In this document: one piece after another, positions 61,593-64,000 of the stretch
Position numbering within the stretch: the first letter of the stretch is position 1
Layout of the letters: each line of letters opens with the position of its first letter
NCBI GenBank assembly: GCA_964036045.1
Contig: OZ038378.1
Span: 143,402,910-143,466,909, forward strand
Source of the DNA: Eutreptiella sp. 'Long Island Sound 2002'
Taxonomy: Eukaryota; Euglenozoa; Euglenophyceae; Eutreptiales; Eutreptiaceae
Direction of reading: 5' to 3'
DNA: 64,000 nt
Position numbers and translations under genes: made by a program
Notes under the pieces: model-generated
The model's database searches: none
Told to the model about the DNA's origin: nothing
The model's input: the letters and a program-made list of their open reading frames with translations, nothing else

Positions 61593-62497
61593 CACCAATC
61601 CCTCCATATCGCCCCGACACACAGAAGGGATACCTGCCCTCTGTTCCCTTTCCCCATGCCGGCCCTGAGCCCTCCGGCCAGACTCTGCAGAACATCCTCA
61701 AAGGGAATAGCTTAGATCTTAACCTTGACCCCCGACTGAAGAAACTGCTGATAACCTATGAGGAGGTATTCGGCGCCTTGCTGCGCCCCCTCTCTTGTAA
61801 AAAACTGGTCCAGATGGACCTGAAACTGAAACCTGAATTTGAAAAGACGCGAGTGAGGCGTCGTCCCTATCCCGCTCCACATGAACAGGTTGAAGAAATC
61901 GAGCGCCAGATCCAGGAATGTATTGATGCGGGCCTCGTTGAAGAATATAAGCAGGGGGACTACCCCCATCACTGCAGTCCGTGTTTCCTGGTTGCCAAAC
62001 CAGGGTCGACTGCCCTACGACTGGTTGTTGACTATGGTGAGGTCAACAAGAAAACCCAGAACCACTCAGGGAGTATTCCTAACATGGAAAATACCCTGGA
62101 GCGTATTGTCAAATGCAGGTACAAGACCAAAATGGACAAACGCTCTGGTTTCTGGCAGGTGGACCTAACCGCCGCAGCTCAGGAGCTGCTGGCTTTTATA
62201 ACTCCTAAGGGCCGTGTCTTTAAGTGGAAGGTTATGCCTTTCGGGGTGGCTAATGCCCCAGCGCTCTTCCAGGAGCTAATGAACAAAATTTTGTACATAC
62301 TGAGGCGCAGTCCTCCAGTACAGGAGTTGATTTCTCGGGGTGCAGAAATGGAGGCCCACATCGACGACGTGAGTTTGAATACTAATACCCAAGAGGACCA
62401 TGTCCTTCTCCTCCGTGAATTTTTCATCGTTTGTCAAGAAAACCATCTCCAAATCAAACTCGAAAAATGTGAGTTTTCTGAAAGAGGAGATGTGTAG
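61593..62497 (+). pseudogene. Gypsy-A-type RT fragment in a chimeric ORF (A3)
   Basis: About 40 codons of unique Pro-rich sequence (APIPPYRPDTQKGYLPS...) are followed from about 61714 by Gypsy-A Pol sequence, starting LNLDPRLKKLL. It then has RT fingers and palm (SGFWQVDL, VMPFGVANAP) and the active site EAHIDDV. Homology stops at about 62492 after KCEF, where an indel shifts the frame and a TAG ends it. It is more diverged from A1 than A2 is. Protease, RNase H and integrase are missing. It is split from its 5' codons (33639-33663) by Gypsy-C. Confidence 0.8.
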
Positions 62498-64000
62498 GAG
62501 GTCAACACACTTGCACAGCACTGAACTCAAGACGCAATTCTCCCAAATCCAAAGATCGTGATTGTCGATGATTGTTAATTGCAGCGAAGGCCTGTTGATA
62601 GGGCCTCACATGACAATGCTGCAAAACAGAAAATCAGCATAATTTTACAATCATTCTCATCAGACAATAAATCACAACATTTCCTATTGCGCGCATCTGC
62701 GACACTCATCTCTGCATTTCCGCACCTGGCCTCTGCACACCTGCACTCCCCTCCCAGGACCATTGCACGGGCGTGCACATGGCAAAAAGGTTTCATAGGG
62801 GTGCAGAGCCAGGGCCATACACATGGCTGAGCCAACTTAGCATCCAATCAAGGGATATCATACTACATTCAGGGCCATACCAAGGCCAACAGCACCATTT
62901 CCATGCACTGTACACCCCACTTACATGCCACCTCGGCTGTGGGTCGTGCTGGCGCCACTACGATGCATTAATTACAATGTCACAACCAAACAGCAGGGCA
63001 CTGAGGGCTCACTGACCTGTTTATTGTCCCACAAGAGCAAAGACCACCCTGACCTGAGTGGTATGCCATTTGCTAGGCAAAATCTGAAACTGAAAAAAAT
63101 ACATGCAGCTTCCCAAAACGCATCAATAACCCAAAACTGGGCTGACTGGCTGTCACCATGGCAAATGAGAAAGTTAACCTCAGGGGTCCACAGACTGGGG
63201 GTCAGAAGTTTTACTAGTCTTCCCCTACCCACTGAATTTACCCGCAGAAACAACCACGCGGTGATTAGAAAACCATGCAAAGAACAAAAAAGAAAACTGA
63301 GAAGCAAAAAACAAAGACCAAGACACACACGTCCCAAACATCCACAACAAGAGAAATCTGTTTTCTACACCAAAACATATTTCAGGGCCCATGGGAAAAA
63401 CTCAGAGGGCGCAAACAGCAACACAACAACTTGATGTGTGTCGTTATCAAGTACTGAGTAGCGGTGAAACCTGAGATAACGTACAGACCCGAATTAACCT
63501 GTTACCAGAGAAATACTTCTGAGTTCACTTGGATTCTGTCTCCTGTGCACCCACTTCAGTTCCACCTGCAGGGGAGACGGGGGGCTAGTGCAGATCCACA
63601 GAACAGCAAGACCACAAAACAAAGCAAAAAACGAAGGCAACAACGAAACAAAAGCAAGGACGAATATCAGCGTGTGCATACAAACACAAGGCACCACGCT
63701 CGAAGCGAAACGAAGACACTGGACAACATTCAAAATTTCACATCAAATCAGATTCAAATCAGAATGCACCCTCCCAAGATGACAAAACAAGTGTACACAA
63801 CATACCAATAAGTGAAGCGAAACAACCGAACGTGGAACAATGAACACTACGGAAAACTTCTATGCGTAGCGCTACTTCATGACACTCACACAGTTGACAA
63901 ACACAACGAGCGAAGGTCTCGCAAGAGGAAAGAAACGACACAAAACCACAGGAAAACACAGAGCAGACACACACATAAAGAGGTGTGCGTTGCGTTGTAA
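62498..64000. other. Unassigned A-rich sequence
   Basis: No gene, RNA or repeat that I can support. The + strand becomes A/C-rich with short ACAAAA-type repeats from about 63250. The longest frames are under 170 codons, with Lys/Thr/Gln-rich content expected from composition. Confidence 0.5.

Noticed and set aside
27617-62492. Gypsy-A2 and the A3 RT fragment as one linearised single-LTR circle sharing the LTR at 32888-33600
   Set aside because: A3 is clearly more diverged from A1 than A2 is, and no primer site or gag follows the LTR, so they are better read as separate copies.
62572-64000. Short Lys/Thr/Gln-rich frames at the right end
   Set aside because: Under 170 codons with composition expected from A-rich DNA; no motif and no homology within the window.

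Overview
This is a eukaryotic, transposon-saturated window. I see no host gene I can name with confidence. The evidence for a eukaryote is a LINE with an apurinic-type endonuclease, an RT, an RNase H and a zinc finger, three Ty3/Gypsy-like LTR retrotransposon families with chromodomains, and a primer-binding site complementary to the 3' end of initiator Met-tRNA. An alga or other protist is my impression from the element types; the species cannot be fixed from sequence alone.

Layout. (1) About 1-25283 is one very large, C/A-rich LINE on the + strand: ORF1, then endonuclease-RT-RNase H-zinc finger, then a Ulp1-like (C48-type) cysteine protease domain, then a Pro/His/Arg-Ser-rich tail. A complete LTR retrotransposon, here 'Gypsy-A1' (6703-17793, minus strand, 727-bp LTRs, TSD TCCCT), sits inside the RT gene and looks very recent. 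(2) 25284-27616 is mixed unassigned sequence. (3) 27617-33600 is a 5'-truncated second copy of the same family ('Gypsy-A2', + strand). (4) 33664-61588 is a giant element, 'Gypsy-C', with LTRs of about 3.19 kb and TSD TCAG. Its gag is split by a complete 'Gypsy-B' (38066-48476, 300-bp LTRs, TSD AGGC). (5) Gypsy-C itself landed inside a small open frame (33639-33663 plus 61593-62497) that carries a fragment of Gypsy-A RT. (6) 62498-64000 has nothing recognisable.

Recurring themes. In-frame single stop codons separate open blocks in every family. The strongest case is the Gypsy-A gag/pol junction, UAG followed by G-rich sequence, in a nearly unmutated element; the LINE ORF1/ORF2 junction is UGA-CGG. 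None of these internal stops is UAA. Gypsy-A Pol, and less clearly Gypsy-C Pol, carry a domain resembling the Dam-type adenine methyltransferase-like module between protease and RT. Gypsy-B has an additional long 3' reading frame of about 990 codons of unknown function and is strongly enriched in the tetramer TCGA, even in its LTR.

Nesting order by structure: LINE before A1; A-family fragments before C; C before B. Removing each insertion plus one TSD copy restores the reading frame in all three cases (A1 in the LINE RT, B in Gypsy-C gag, C in the chimeric ORF).
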